This document shows, one piece after another, positions 39,129 to 48,202 of a stretch of DNA of 64,000 nt. This DNA comes from Mesorhizobium koreense. Its GTDB lineage: Bacteria > Pseudomonadota > Alphaproteobacteria > Rhizobiales > Rhizobiaceae. Positions within the stretch are counted from its first letter, which is position 1; each line of letters begins with the position of its first letter. The notes under the pieces are model-generated. The model was not told the DNA's origin. It saw only the letters and a list, made by a program, of their open reading frames with translations, and did no database searches. The stretch covers positions 682,001 to 746,000 of the forward strand of contig NZ_CP134228.1 in the NCBI RefSeq assembly GCF_031656215.1, written 5' to 3'. The position numbers were made by a program, and so were the translations under genes.

Positions 39129-40739
39129 ATGGCCCGTCATTATCTCGGCATCGATGTCGGTACCGGCAGCGCGCGCGCCGGCTTGTTCGACTGGGCGGGC
39201 AAGCTGCTCGCTACCGACAAGGCCGATATCCAACTGTGGCGCGAGGTCGGCGATATCGTCGAACAGTCGAGCGACGATATCTGGAACGCCGTCTGCCGAA
39301 GCGTGCGAGGCGCGTTGGAGAAAGCCGACGTGGCGGCCGAGATGGTCGCGGGCATCGGCTTCGACGCGACCTGTTCTCTGGTCGTGCTGGGCGAGGGTGG
39401 AAAGCCGCTCCCGGTCGGTCCGTCCAGCGATCCGGCGCGCAACATCATCGTGTGGATGGATCATCGCGCGGCGGAGCAGGCGAAGAGGATCAACCGCACC
39501 GGCGAAAAGGTACTGGATTATGTCGGTGGGCAGATCTCGCCGGAGATGGAGACCCCTAAGCTCCTATGGCTGTCCGAAAACATGCCGGCCACCTTCGCCG
39601 AAGCCTGGCAATTCATGGACCTTGCCGATTTCCTGACCTGGCGGGCAACGGGCAGCCTTGCCCGCTCGGTCTGCACGGTCACCTGCAAATGGACCTATCT
39701 TGCCCACGAGGATCGTTGGGACGCCGGCTATTTCCGCAAGGTGGGCCTCGGCGCGCTGGCCGACGAGCAGTTCCGCCGCATCGGCACCGAAATTGTGCCG
39801 GGTGGAACCAAGCTGGCCGATGGTTTGACGGAAAAGGCGGCTTCCGACCTTGATCTTCTGCCTGGCACGCCTGTCGCGGCGGGGCTCATTGATGCCCATG
39901 CCGGCGGTGTCGGGACGGTCGGGGCGCGTGGTGCGTCGGGAACAGTGCTGAGCCGTATGGCCTATGTGTTCGGCACGTCGGCCTGCACCATGTCGACGAC
40001 TCCGGAGCCGGCCTTCGTGCCGGGCGTCTGGGGACCCTATTATTCCGCCATGGTGCCGGGCCTGTGGCTGAACGAGGGTGGGCAGTCGGCCGCCGGCGCG
40101 GCGATAGAGCAGTTGATCCAGATGCATCCGTATTCGCCGGAAGCGACGCATGCGGCGCGCGAAGCGGGACAGTCACTCGCCGGCTGGCTGGGCCGGCAGG
40201 CCGAAAGCCGGGGCAGGGCGGCGGCAGTGCCGAAGCTTGTCGGCGAACTCCATGTCGTGCCGGAATTCCTCGGCAATCGCGCGCCCTTCGCCGATCCCGA
40301 CGCGCGTGCGCTCATCGCCGGGCTCGGCATGGAGAGAGGTATCGACAGCCTTGTCGGGCTTTATCTCGCCGGTCTTTGCGGGCTCGGCTACGGTGCACGC
40401 CAGATCGTACGCGCGGAACAGCACAACGGGATTGCGGTCGACACGATCGTGGTCAGCGGCGGCGCCGCGCAAAGTACGCTCGTCCGCCAGATCCTTGCCG
40501 ACACGACTGGATTGACGGTAGCGGCTTCGTCCTCGCCCGAGCCGGTTCTGCTCGGCTCGGCCATGCTCGGCGCGGTCGCTTCCGGCGACCATGCCGATCT
40601 GCGCCATGCAATGCAAACCATGTCGACGCTGGGCGAAGTCTACGCGCCGCAGCCCGATCTCGCGGATTGGCACGAACGGCGCTTCGCGGCTTTCGAGGCC
40701 CTGCAGGGCGTCGGCCGCAGCATCCGCGATGGCAGATAG
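39129..40739 (+). CDS. FGGY-family carbohydrate kinase, D-ribulokinase-like
   Basis: A 536-residue FGGY kinase. The N-terminal phosphate loop HYLGIDVGTGSARAGLFD and the catalytic aspartate in GLIDAHAGGVGTVG are both present, as is the C-terminal GGAAQSTLVRQILAD segment. The overall arrangement matches the pentulose kinase subgroup acting on D-ribulose rather than xylulokinase or glycerol kinase. It ends the operon five bases before the convergent livF gene. Product would be D-ribulose 5-phosphate, feeding the pentose phosphate pathway. Confidence 0.85.
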   Translation: MARHYLGIDVGTGSARAGLFDWAGKLLATDKADIQLWREVGDIVEQSSDDIWNAVCRSVRGALEKADVAAEMVAGIGFDATCSLVVLGEGGKPLPVGPSSDPARNIIVWMDHRAAEQAKRINRTGEKVLDYVGGQISPEMETPKLLWLSENMPATFAEAWQFMDLADFLTWRATGSLARSVCTVTCKWTYLAHEDRWDAGYFRKVGLGALADEQFRRIGTEIVPGGTKLADGLTEKAASDLDLLPGTPVAAGLIDAHAGGVGTVGARGASGTVLSRMAYVFGTSACTMSTTPEPAFVPGVWGPYYSAMVPGLWLNEGGQSAAGAAIEQLIQMHPYSPEATHAAREAGQSLAGWLGRQAESRGRAAAVPKLVGELHVVPEFLGNRAPFADPDARALIAGLGMERGIDSLVGLYLAGLCGLGYGARQIVRAEQHNGIAVDTIVVSGGAAQSTLVRQILADTTGLTVAASSSPEPVLLGSAMLGAVASGDHADLRHAMQTMSTLGEVYAPQPDLADWHERRFAAFEALQGVGRSIRDGR

Positions 40740-40745
40740 GCCGCT

Positions 40746-41462
40746 TCAGCTCCCTTCGAGGTTCAGGCCGACATAGCGGTCGAGCACCGCCTGGTCCTGA
40801 AGGAGCTCCGCCGAGGACGCGCGGTGCGCGACGACGCCGCGCTCTATGACGATCGCGTCCTTCGTCATGCCGAGCGCCACCTCCGCATGCTGCTCGACCA
40901 GCGCGAGTGCGATGCCCTCGTCCTTGGCCATGGTGCGGATCGCTTCGGTCAGTTCCTCGACGATGATGGGAGCGAGCCCTTCGAGCGGCTCGTCGAGAAG
41001 CAGGATCGCCGGATTGGTGAGCACCGTGCGTGCGATGGTCAGCATCTGCTGCTCGCCGCCGGAAAGCTGGTTGCCCATATTGGCGCGCCGTTCCTTCAGA
41101 CGCGGGAAAAGCCGGTACATGTCTTCGGTCGACCAACGGCCGGGCCGCGCGGCGACGGTCAGGTTCTCCTCCACCGTCAGCGAAGGGAAGATGTCGCGCT
41201 CCTGCGGCACCCAGCCGATGCCGAGCCGCGCCCGCTTGTGCGGCGGCAGGCGCGAGATATCGCGACCCTTGAACCAGAGTGAGCCGCGGCTGAGGCGGAC
41301 GAGCCCCATGACGGTCAGGAGCAGCGTCGTCTTGCCGACGCCGTTGCGGCCGAGAAGCGCAAGACTGCCGTTCTCCGGCACGGAAACCGAAACGCCGTCG
41401 AGCACCACCGCCTCGCCGTAGCCGGCGCGCACGTCGCGAAGCTCCAGAAGCGGCTCAGCCAT
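40746..41462 (-). CDS. livF: Branched-chain amino acid-type ABC transporter ATPase LivF
   Basis: A 238-residue LivF-type ATPase: Walker A GRNGVGKTTLL, signature LSGGEQQMLTIARTV, Walker B ILLLDEPLEGL. It overlaps livG by eight bases. It is the last gene of the livK-H-M-G-F operon on the minus strand. The next genes, with shared palindromic operators, suggest the operon imports an aromatic acid rather than an amino acid. Confidence 0.92.
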   Translation of the reverse strand: MAEPLLELRDVRAGYGEAVVLDGVSVSVPENGSLALLGRNGVGKTTLLLTVMGLVRLSRGSLWFKGRDISRLPPHKRARLGIGWVPQERDIFPSLTVEENLTVAARPGRWSTEDMYRLFPRLKERRANMGNQLSGGEQQMLTIARTVLTNPAILLLDEPLEGLAPIIVEELTEAIRTMAKDEGIALALVEQHAEVALGMTKDAIVIERGVVAHRASSAELLQDQAVLDRYVGLNLEGS

Positions 41463-42216
41463 TGTGCGCCTGTCCCAGATAGACTTCGCGCACCCGCGGA
41501 TCGGCCCGGATCATTTCCGGCTCGGCCTCGACCAGCACCGCGCCCGAGACGAGCACGGTGATGCGGGAGGCGAATTTGAAGACGAGGTTCATGTCGTGCT
41601 CGATAAAGAGCACAGCCATATCGGAAGGCAGCGCCGCTATGACGGCGAAAAGGGTGGCGCTCTCATCCTTGGGAACGCCGGCCGCCGGCTCGTCGAGCAG
41701 GAGCACCTTCGGCCGTGTCGCCAGCGCCATCGCTATTTCCAGAAGCCGCTGCTGGCCGTAGGCGAGGTGGCGCGTCTCCCGCGTCGCCACGGCATCGAGG
41801 TGCAATTGCTTGAGGATGGCGAAGGCTTCGTCCACTGCTTCGGCATGGCCGGTCAGCCGCCGCCAGAACTGGCCGGCCTCGCGCTTGCGTTCGCAAACAG
41901 CGAGCAGCACGGATTCAATCGGGGTCAGGCCTGGGAACAGCGTGTTGATCTGGAAAGTGCGTGCCAGCCCCCGACGCACACGGTCCGCCGCCGGCAGCGC
42001 GGTCACGTCGGCGCCGTCGAGCGTTATCCTGCCGGCATCCGGCTTCAGCCGGCCGGTGATCAGATTGATGAGGGTCGTCTTGCCGGCCCCGTTCGGTCCG
42101 ATCAGCGCGTGGCGTGCGCCCACCGGCAGCGCCAGGGAGATATTGCGCGAGACTTCGAGCGAGCCAAACTTCTTGGCGACCCCCTCGGTACGCAGCATGG
42201 CGGTCTCGCCGCTCAT
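41455..42216 (-). CDS. livG: Branched-chain amino acid-type ABC transporter ATPase LivG
   Basis: A 253-residue LivG-type ATPase: Walker A GPNGAGKTTLINLITG, a signature region with HLAYGQQRLLEIAMAL (LAYGQQ replaces LSGGQ, usual for LivG), and Walker B VLLLDEPAAGV. The start MSGETAMLRTEG overlaps the livM stop (ATGA) and has GGGGCGAA in front. Confidence 0.92.
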   Translation of the reverse strand: MSGETAMLRTEGVAKKFGSLEVSRNISLALPVGARHALIGPNGAGKTTLINLITGRLKPDAGRITLDGADVTALPAADRVRRGLARTFQINTLFPGLTPIESVLLAVCERKREAGQFWRRLTGHAEAVDEAFAILKQLHLDAVATRETRHLAYGQQRLLEIAMALATRPKVLLLDEPAAGVPKDESATLFAVIAALPSDMAVLFIEHDMNLVFKFASRITVLVSGAVLVEAEPEMIRADPRVREVYLGQAHNG

Positions 42217-43199
42217 TTCGCGCCCCACCGGAAGACCCGCGACAGCCCGCCAAGAATGCCGCCCGGCATGACGAGCACAACGGCCATCAGGAGCAGGCCG
42301 ATCCAGAAATACCAGTATTGCGGGTTCATGTCGGAGAGGCGGTCGCGCGCGATAAGGAAGATGACGGCGCCGATGATGCCGCCATAAAGACGGCCGGTGC
42401 CGCCGAGGATGAGCATAACGACGACGTCCGCCGAGCGCTGGAAGGAGAGCGTGTCGAGCGAGACCGTGCCGGTCGTCTCAGTGAGCAGCGCGCCGGCCAC
42501 GCCGGCCATGGCGGCCGATATGATGTAAATCTTCTGCAGATGCACGCGGTAGGCCGAGCCGATCGCCGGCATGCGCGCGTTGTTCTCGCGGATTCCGGTC
42601 AGCGCCAGGCCGAAGGAGGAGTTGACGATGCGGCGCGCGATCAGAACGCCGATGAAGAGCATCGCCAGGGCATAGCCATAAGCGGTGTAGCCCCACAGGT
42701 CGAAATCGAAGATGCCGAGGACCGGCCATATCTCGACGCCGAGCCCATCCGTGCCGCCGGTAATCGAGGAAAAGCTATTGGCAAGCTCATAGGTCAGCAG
42801 GCCGAGGCCGAGGGTTATCATGATGAGCGCCAGATGCTGGACCCGCACGATGACGAAACTCGTGACAAAGCCCGCGGCGCCGGCAACCAGAGCGGCGACG
42901 AGAAGTCCGGTCAGAGGCTCGCCCCAGCCATGCTTCGCCAGGATGGCGGCGGCATAGGCACCGAGGCCGAAGAACATGGCATGGCCGAGCGTGATGATGC
43001 CTGCGTAGCCGAGCACGAGATCGACCGAAAGCGCGAAAAGAGCCGCGATCGCGATCTGGCTCGCCAGCGAAAGATAGCTGGGCAAAAGCACGAAGGGCAA
43101 AAGCGCGGCCAGCCAGAAGACGATCTCGATGGCCGAGATGCGGCTGCGCTTCCTCAGCCAGGTCGCTGCAGGCCCGGATGTTATCGTTTCCGCTGCCAT
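42213..43199 (-). CDS. livM: Branched-chain amino acid-type ABC transporter permease LivM
   Basis: A 328-residue permease with about ten helices. The family elements GYAGIITLGHAMFFGLGAY and GIRENNARMPAIG are present, and the EAA-like loop around LGGTGRLYGGIIGA contacts the ATPases. It is separated from livH by two bases. Confidence 0.92.
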   Translation of the reverse strand: MAAETITSGPAATWLRKRSRISAIEIVFWLAALLPFVLLPSYLSLASQIAIAALFALSVDLVLGYAGIITLGHAMFFGLGAYAAAILAKHGWGEPLTGLLVAALVAGAAGFVTSFVIVRVQHLALIMITLGLGLLTYELANSFSSITGGTDGLGVEIWPVLGIFDFDLWGYTAYGYALAMLFIGVLIARRIVNSSFGLALTGIRENNARMPAIGSAYRVHLQKIYIISAAMAGVAGALLTETTGTVSLDTLSFQRSADVVVMLILGGTGRLYGGIIGAVIFLIARDRLSDMNPQYWYFWIGLLLMAVVLVMPGGILGGLSRVFRWGAK

Positions 43200-43201
43200 G
43201 G

Positions 43202-44065
43202 CTAACGCTTACCGAAAAGGCCGAGCGGCCGCACCAACAGAAGGACGACCATGAAAAGGTAGATGAGGAAAGCCCCCATATCCGGCACGAAGTATTTGCC
43301 GGCGACATCGAATATGCCAAGCAGCGCCGCCGCGACGAAGGAGCCCCCGATCGAACCGAGGCCGCCTACCGCGACGACGATCAGGACATAGACGAGATAA
43401 TGGAAGCCGAAGGAGGGGTCGAGGCCGACGATACCGATGGCGAGCGCTCCGCCGAGGCCGGCAAGGCCGGCCCCGAGCGCGAAGGTGATCGCGAAGATGG
43501 TATCGACATCGAGCCCCAGCCCCTGGGCGACGCGCTGATTGTCGACCGCGGCGCGGATGCGCGCGCCGAAACGCGTATGTTCCAGCCCGTAGACCAGCAG
43601 CCCGGCGATGACGAGCGAAACCGCAACGAGGAAGATGCGATAGGTTCCGAATCGGAGGCCATTCACCTCCCAATATCCCTGAAGGTAATCCGGCAACACG
43701 ATCGGCTGTTGCCCGGTACCGAAGAAATAGGCGAAAGACGCGGCGGCGACGAAGACCATGCCGATGGTGAACAGGACCTGGTTCAGTCCACCGGCCCGGT
43801 AGAGACGTCGGAAAAACGACCGTTCCAGTACGACGCTCACCAGCCCGGCGGCGAGAAAGGCAAAGGGGAGGGCAAGCAGGAATGGAACGCCGAAGGCGCG
43901 CATCGCGACGACCGCGACATAGCCGCCCAGCATGCCGAAGGCACAGTGCGCCAGGTTGATGAAATTCATCAGCCCGAACGTGACCGACAGGCCCACCGAC
44001 AGGACGAATAGAAGCATCCCGAAGGCGAACCCGTCGAACAGCACGACGGCCAGATTCCCTACCAC
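43202..44065 (-). CDS. livH: Branched-chain amino acid-type ABC transporter permease LivH
   Basis: A 287-residue permease with about eight helices and the LivH marks VTFGLMNFINLAHCAFGMLGGY and VAVGGLGSIGGSFVAAALLG. It starts with GTG. It lies 32 bases after livK, with a small stem-loop between. Confidence 0.92.
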   Translation of the reverse strand: MVGNLAVVLFDGFAFGMLLFVLSVGLSVTFGLMNFINLAHCAFGMLGGYVAVVAMRAFGVPFLLALPFAFLAAGLVSVVLERSFFRRLYRAGGLNQVLFTIGMVFVAAASFAYFFGTGQQPIVLPDYLQGYWEVNGLRFGTYRIFLVAVSLVIAGLLVYGLEHTRFGARIRAAVDNQRVAQGLGLDVDTIFAITFALGAGLAGLGGALAIGIVGLDPSFGFHYLVYVLIVVAVGGLGSIGGSFVAAALLGIFDVAGKYFVPDMGAFLIYLFMVVLLLVRPLGLFGKR

Positions 44066-44067
44066 GC

Positions 44068-44091
44068 CGCCTATCCCCGAACCCCTAGGCG
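44068..44091 (-). other. Stem-loop between livK and livH
   Basis: CGCCTA/TAGGCG six-base stem with a twelve-base loop, just after the livK stop and before livH. Short, so weaker than the equivalents in the other ABC operons here, but in the same place. Confidence 0.45.
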
Positions 44092-44097
44092 CGGCAA

Positions 44098-45282
44098 TTA
44101 CTTGCCGGCGCCGTGCAGCGGGTCCTTCACATCCTTGATCGTGTCGATGATGACGTTCTGCAGCTTGCCGTCAACCTTTTCGACCTTGCGGATGTACACA
44201 TTCTGGATGATGTCCCGAGTTTCGGGGTCGATGGTGATGGGGCCGCGAGGGCTCTCCCACGACATGCCCTTGGCCACCTTGATGAGGGCGTCGCCGCTGG
44301 CGTCGCCCTTGGTCTTTTCCAGTGCCGCGTAGATCAGGTGCATGCCGTCATAGCCGCCGATCGAGAACAGGTCGGGCTCACGCCCCTTGGTCAGCTTCTC
44401 GTAGCCGGCCACGAACTTCTCGTTGAGCGGGTCCTTGCGCTCCAGCGTGTAGTGGAAGGCAGTGACGATGCCATCGGCGTTCTTGCCCAGGCTTTTCATG
44501 GCATCGGGCATCGTCAGTTCGCCCTGGCCGAGAAGCTTGGTATTCGGTGGTGTCAGACCCTTGTCGGCGAGCGCCTTGCCGATCGCGGCGGGCTGCGATC
44601 CGCCGGGAATGAAGATGTAGACCGCTTCCGGCTTGGCGTCCTTGATGCGCTGGACATAGGCGGAGAAGTCAGGATTGGCGACGGGGCTATGGTCGGCGCC
44701 GACGATCTCGCCGCCCTTCTCCTTGAAGCCACGGGCGAACGACTTTTCCGCATCATGGCCCGGTCCGTAGTCGGCGACCAGCGTGTAGGCATGCTTGATG
44801 CCCTGCCCGGCCGCCCATTTGCCGAAGGCGTAGTTGATCTGCGGGATGGTGACGGATGTACGTACGATATAGGGCGACTTCTCGGTGATGATCGAGGTGG
44901 CTGCGTTCATGTCCACCATCAGCTTCTTGGCTTCGGTTGCCACCGGCGCGGCACCGAGCGCCTCCGGCGTCAGCGCGAAGCCTGCGAGGACGTCGACATG
45001 GTCACGCACGACCAGTTCCTGGGCCAGCCGCTTGGCGACATCGGGGTTCGGCCCGCCGGTATCCTTCTTGATGAGCACGATCTTCTTGCCGGCGACCTCG
45101 TCGCCATGCGTCTTGATGTAGAGGTCGATACCTGCCTGCATCTGCGCGCCGGCATCCGCGAAGGGACCGGAATAAGGCATGATCAGACCGATCTTCACCG
45201 TTCCTTCCGCAAGTGCCGTCGACGACATCGCCAGAGCCAGGCTGAAGCCCAGGGCGAACGCGGTTGCTGTCTTCTTCAACAT
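44098..45282 (-). CDS. LivK-type ABC transporter substrate-binding protein
   Basis: A 394-residue periplasmic protein. The signal peptide (MLKKTATAFALGFSLALAMSSTALA) is followed by the Peripla_BP_6 fold with KIGLIMPYSGPFADAGAQMQAGI and the hinge region VATEAKKLMVDMNAA. GGGAGGATT precedes the ATG. An ATGTATACAT-type palindrome lies 66 bases upstream. Ligand: inferred to be a methoxylated or hydroxylated aromatic acid because of the shared operator with the demethylase genes; amino acids cannot be excluded. Confidence 0.88.
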   Translation of the reverse strand: MLKKTATAFALGFSLALAMSSTALAEGTVKIGLIMPYSGPFADAGAQMQAGIDLYIKTHGDEVAGKKIVLIKKDTGGPNPDVAKRLAQELVVRDHVDVLAGFALTPEALGAAPVATEAKKLMVDMNAATSIITEKSPYIVRTSVTIPQINYAFGKWAAGQGIKHAYTLVADYGPGHDAEKSFARGFKEKGGEIVGADHSPVANPDFSAYVQRIKDAKPEAVYIFIPGGSQPAAIGKALADKGLTPPNTKLLGQGELTMPDAMKSLGKNADGIVTAFHYTLERKDPLNEKFVAGYEKLTKGREPDLFSIGGYDGMHLIYAALEKTKGDASGDALIKVAKGMSWESPRGPITIDPETRDIIQNVYIRKVEKVDGKLQNVIIDTIKDVKDPLHGAGK

Positions 45283-45347
45283 TAATGAATCCTCCCGAAT
45301 GATCCCGAATGGCGGGCCGCCATGTTCGCGGCTGCATCGGCAGCATA

Positions 45348-45357
45348 GTGTATACAT
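45348..45357. promoter_or_regulatory. Putative GntR operator upstream of livK
   Basis: GTGTATACAT, one mismatch from the palindrome ATGTATACAT repeated in this cluster, 66 bases before the livK start. It lies in the gap between the divergent livK and AEC genes together with a perfect copy. Confidence 0.65.
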
Positions 45358-45515
45358 GATAGGGCGACAAGCAAGATGCCCACGACCATGGTCGAAGCCA
45401 GCGCCGCCGCTCGACCTCTTGCGGCGGGCAGCCCGAAGAGAGACAGCACGGAGTGCACTTGTCCGTTGAAAAGCCGCGGAGAAGGGGCGGAACGGCTGGA
45501 AGAATGTCGCCTGGG

Positions 45516-45525
45516 ATGTATACAT
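45516..45525. promoter_or_regulatory. Putative GntR operator upstream of the AEC transporter
   Basis: Perfect palindrome ATGTATACAT, 81 bases before the AEC start. The 323-base gap between livK and the AEC gene holds these two sites and no gene. Confidence 0.7.
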
Positions 45526-45605
45526 CGTTCTTGCGACGGACGGGCCGATGATATCCGTGGACCACGGCCGCCGCCGCATCGCCCTATTTTGATAAAGCGA
45601 GCCGC

Positions 45606-46556
45606 ATGCCGATCCTTCAACTTCTTTCGCTGACGGTCCCGATCTTCCTCCTGATCGGCCTCGGCGGCGTTTCGGTCCGCACCGGCTTTGTCCCGGAAAA
45701 ACAGATCGAGGGGCTGGCGGCTTTCGTCTTGAATTTCGCGCTGCCGGCGCTCGTGCTCGGCGCGCTTGCCGGGCAAGACCTCGGCCGCACCTTCGACTGG
45801 CGCTATGTCATCGCCTATGGGGCCGGCTCGCTGTTCGCTTTCTCCACCGCCTTCTCCATCCTCCGGTTCGGGCTGAGGCGGCCCCTCTCCGCCGCCGCCA
45901 TCGGCAGCATGGGCGCGGCGGCGTCGAATACCGGCTTCATCGGCTATCCCGTGACCTTGCTGGCTTTCGGACCGCTGGCGCTGAAGGCGATGCCGCTCAA
46001 CATGATCGTGGAGAACATCCTGATCATCTCGTTGGGGCTGGCGCTGGCCGAATCCGGTAGCCAGAACGGCGCTTCGTTCGGACGGACACTCGCAACGACC
46101 GCGCGGCGCCTCCTGCGCACGCCCCTGATCCTCGCGATCCTGCTCGGCATCCTCCTTTCGCTCCTGCGCATTCCGATCCCCGGCGTGATCGCGACCGCCA
46201 TCGACATGCTGGCAAAGGCATCGGCGCCGTGCGCCCTCTTCGTCGTCGGCGGAATGATCGCGGCGTTGCGCGTTTCTGGGCGCGCGTCCGGCATGGTGGT
46301 CGAGACGGGGAGTATCGTTGCCTGCAAGCTCTTCCTGCATCCGCTTGCCGTCGCCTGCGCCTTCTTTCTCATCGGCGGCGCGGACCCCGACATGGAAAAG
46401 ATCGGCATCGTGCTGGCCAGCGTGTCGATGATCACCGTCTATCCGATCTTCGGCGCGCGCTACGGCGTCGGTGGAGTGAGTTCGACCGCCCTCGTCGCCG
46501 CCACCGCTATCGGCTTTTTCACTATCACGGCGGCGCTCGGCATCGCGCTTGGCTGA
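45606..46556 (+). CDS. AEC family transporter (auxin efflux carrier-type permease)
   Basis: A 316-residue membrane protein with about ten hydrophobic helices. The N-terminus LTVPIFLLIGLGGVSVRTGFVPEKQIEGLAAFVLNFALPALVL and the central AASNTGFIGYPVTLLAFG match the AEC/Mem_trans family, whose members move malonate, malate and other organic acids. With an operator in front and the catabolic genes behind, import or export of an aromatic acid or pathway intermediate is a reasonable inference. Confidence 0.85.
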   Translation: MPILQLLSLTVPIFLLIGLGGVSVRTGFVPEKQIEGLAAFVLNFALPALVLGALAGQDLGRTFDWRYVIAYGAGSLFAFSTAFSILRFGLRRPLSAAAIGSMGAAASNTGFIGYPVTLLAFGPLALKAMPLNMIVENILIISLGLALAESGSQNGASFGRTLATTARRLLRTPLILAILLGILLSLLRIPIPGVIATAIDMLAKASAPCALFVVGGMIAALRVSGRASGMVVETGSIVACKLFLHPLAVACAFFLIGGADPDMEKIGIVLASVSMITVYPIFGARYGVGGVSSTALVAATAIGFFTITAALGIALG

Positions 46557-46617
46557 GTGGCCATGAGACGCCGTCAGCGAACTAGACCGCTTGCAATTCG
46601 CAAACCGCTGCGCGACT

Positions 46618-46627
46618 ATGTATACAT
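46618..46627. promoter_or_regulatory. Putative GntR operator upstream of ligM1
   Basis: Perfect ATGTATACAT ending 27 bases before the ligM1 start codon, a spacing also seen for ligM2 and metF. A position this close to the start suggests repression by blocking the promoter or transcription start. Confidence 0.75.
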
Positions 46628-46654
46628 TCTTACCCGGCAATTAGAGGAACGATC

Positions 46655-48067
46655 ATGGCTGCGACCAGTCTGGAAGCCGTTTTGAAGGAAAAGCGCGACG
46701 TTGTCGGCATGCTGCGTAATTCGAAGATCGGGATGTATGTATACCCGGTCGTCGCGGCGGAATTCTCCAACTGGCGCGACGAGCAGCGAGCCTGGCGCGA
46801 TACTGCCGTCCTCTTCGACCAGACGCACCATATGGACGAGGTCATCGTCGAGGGGCCGGACGCGGAAAAGTTCCTGCAGGGACTGGCGATCAACAGTTTC
46901 GCCAATTTCGGCCTGAATCGTGCGAAGCACTTCGTGCCGGTCTCGCCGGACGGCTACGTCATCGGCGACATGATCATCTTCCGCGAGCGCGAGGACAAGT
47001 TCATCCTCGTCGGCCGCGCGCCGACCGCGAACTGGATCGAGTTCAACCAGGCGGTCGGGTCGCACAATGTGCGCATCACCCGTGACCCGCGTTCGCCTTC
47101 GCGGCCGGACGGCAAGCCGGTGATGCGAACCCATTACCGCTTCCAGATCCAGGGACCGGACGCGCCGAAGATCTTCGAGAAGATGAACGGCGGACCGATC
47201 CCGGAGATAAAATTCTTCCATGTCGAATGGATCAATGCCGGCGACACGCGCGTCCAGGCGCTGCGCCACGGCATGGCCGGCGCGCCGGGGCTGGAGATCT
47301 GGGGGCCGTACGGCGAAAAGGACCATATCCACGCCATTATCGTAAATGCGGCGGCGGAAGCGGGAGTCGATCTTTATCTGGTCGGCAGCCGCGCCTATTC
47401 GACCAACACGCTGGAATCGGGCTGGATCCCCTCGCCTCTGCCGGCGATCTATTCAGGCAATGCGCTGAAGGCGTATCGCGAGTGGCTGCCCGCCAACGGC
47501 TATGAGGCGACGGGCTCGATCGGGGGATCCTATGTCTCCGCCAACATCGAGGATTACTACACCACGCCTTATGAACTGGGCTACGGCATCTACATCAAGT
47601 TCGACCATGATTTCGTCGGCCGCGCGGCGCTGGAGAAGATGAAGGGCACGCCCCATCGCCGCAAGGTGACGTTCGAATGGAACACCGACGACATGATGAA
47701 GGTGATCGAATCCTCGCTGCGGCCGGGCGCCGATAACTATAAATGGATCGACTTCCCGCAGCCGAATTATGCCTCGGCTTCCTTCGATCGGGTCATGAAG
47801 GGCGACAAGCTCGTCGGCCTCTCCATGTTCAACGGCTACTCCTTCAACGAGCGCGCGATGCTTTCACTCGGTATCGTCGACCCTGACGTGAAGGAAGGCG
47901 ACGTGCTGACCCTCATCTGGGGCGAGCCGGACGGCGGCTCGGGCAAGACCTCGACGGAACGGCACAAGCAGGCGGAAATCCGCGTGCGCGTGTCGCCGGT
48001 GCCTTATTCGAGCGAGGCCCGTGAGCACTATGCCGGCGATAGCTGGCGCACCAAGCACACGGCCTGA
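46655..48067 (+). CDS. ligM: Tetrahydrofolate-dependent aromatic O-demethylase 1 (LigM/DesA family)
   Basis: A 470-residue aminomethyltransferase-fold (GcvT-like) enzyme that moves the methyl group of a methoxyaromatic acid to tetrahydrofolate. The opening LRNSKIGMYVYPVVAAEFSNWRDEQRAW, TAVLFDQTHHM, and GSRAYSTNTLESGWIPSPLP closely match Sphingobium LigM (vanillate and 3-O-methylgallate demethylase) as I recall it. Tyr248 in GSRAY falls where the catalytic tyrosine of LigM lies. The sister gene ligM2 is close in sequence along its whole length. The two probably remove successive methyl groups (syringate to 3-O-methylgallate to gallate) or differ in substrate; which does which is undecided. Confidence 0.85.
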   Translation: MAATSLEAVLKEKRDVVGMLRNSKIGMYVYPVVAAEFSNWRDEQRAWRDTAVLFDQTHHMDEVIVEGPDAEKFLQGLAINSFANFGLNRAKHFVPVSPDGYVIGDMIIFREREDKFILVGRAPTANWIEFNQAVGSHNVRITRDPRSPSRPDGKPVMRTHYRFQIQGPDAPKIFEKMNGGPIPEIKFFHVEWINAGDTRVQALRHGMAGAPGLEIWGPYGEKDHIHAIIVNAAAEAGVDLYLVGSRAYSTNTLESGWIPSPLPAIYSGNALKAYREWLPANGYEATGSIGGSYVSANIEDYYTTPYELGYGIYIKFDHDFVGRAALEKMKGTPHRRKVTFEWNTDDMMKVIESSLRPGADNYKWIDFPQPNYASASFDRVMKGDKLVGLSMFNGYSFNERAMLSLGIVDPDVKEGDVLTLIWGEPDGGSGKTSTERHKQAEIRVRVSPVPYSSEAREHYAGDSWRTKHTA

Positions 48068-48156
48068 ACCCTTTTGGGGAGGACCGCCGGCTGGAGCGGC
48101 CCGCTGCTCCGGCCGGCGGCCATTATCGGTAACCAGTTTGCCGCCCGCCCGCGGAA

Positions 48157-48166
48157 AGGTATACAT
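48157..48166. promoter_or_regulatory. Putative operator upstream of gntR (autoregulation)
   Basis: AGGTATACAT, one mismatch from ATGTATACAT, 36 bases before the gntR start codon. It would let the regulator control its own synthesis. Confidence 0.55.
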
Positions 48167-48202
48167 GTCGGCATCGGCGGAATTCAGCTAGCCCGAGGGG
48201 AA

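Noticed and set aside
42114-43205. A 363-codon plus-strand frame across livM
   Set aside because: Low-complexity charged translation antisense to a membrane permease gene.
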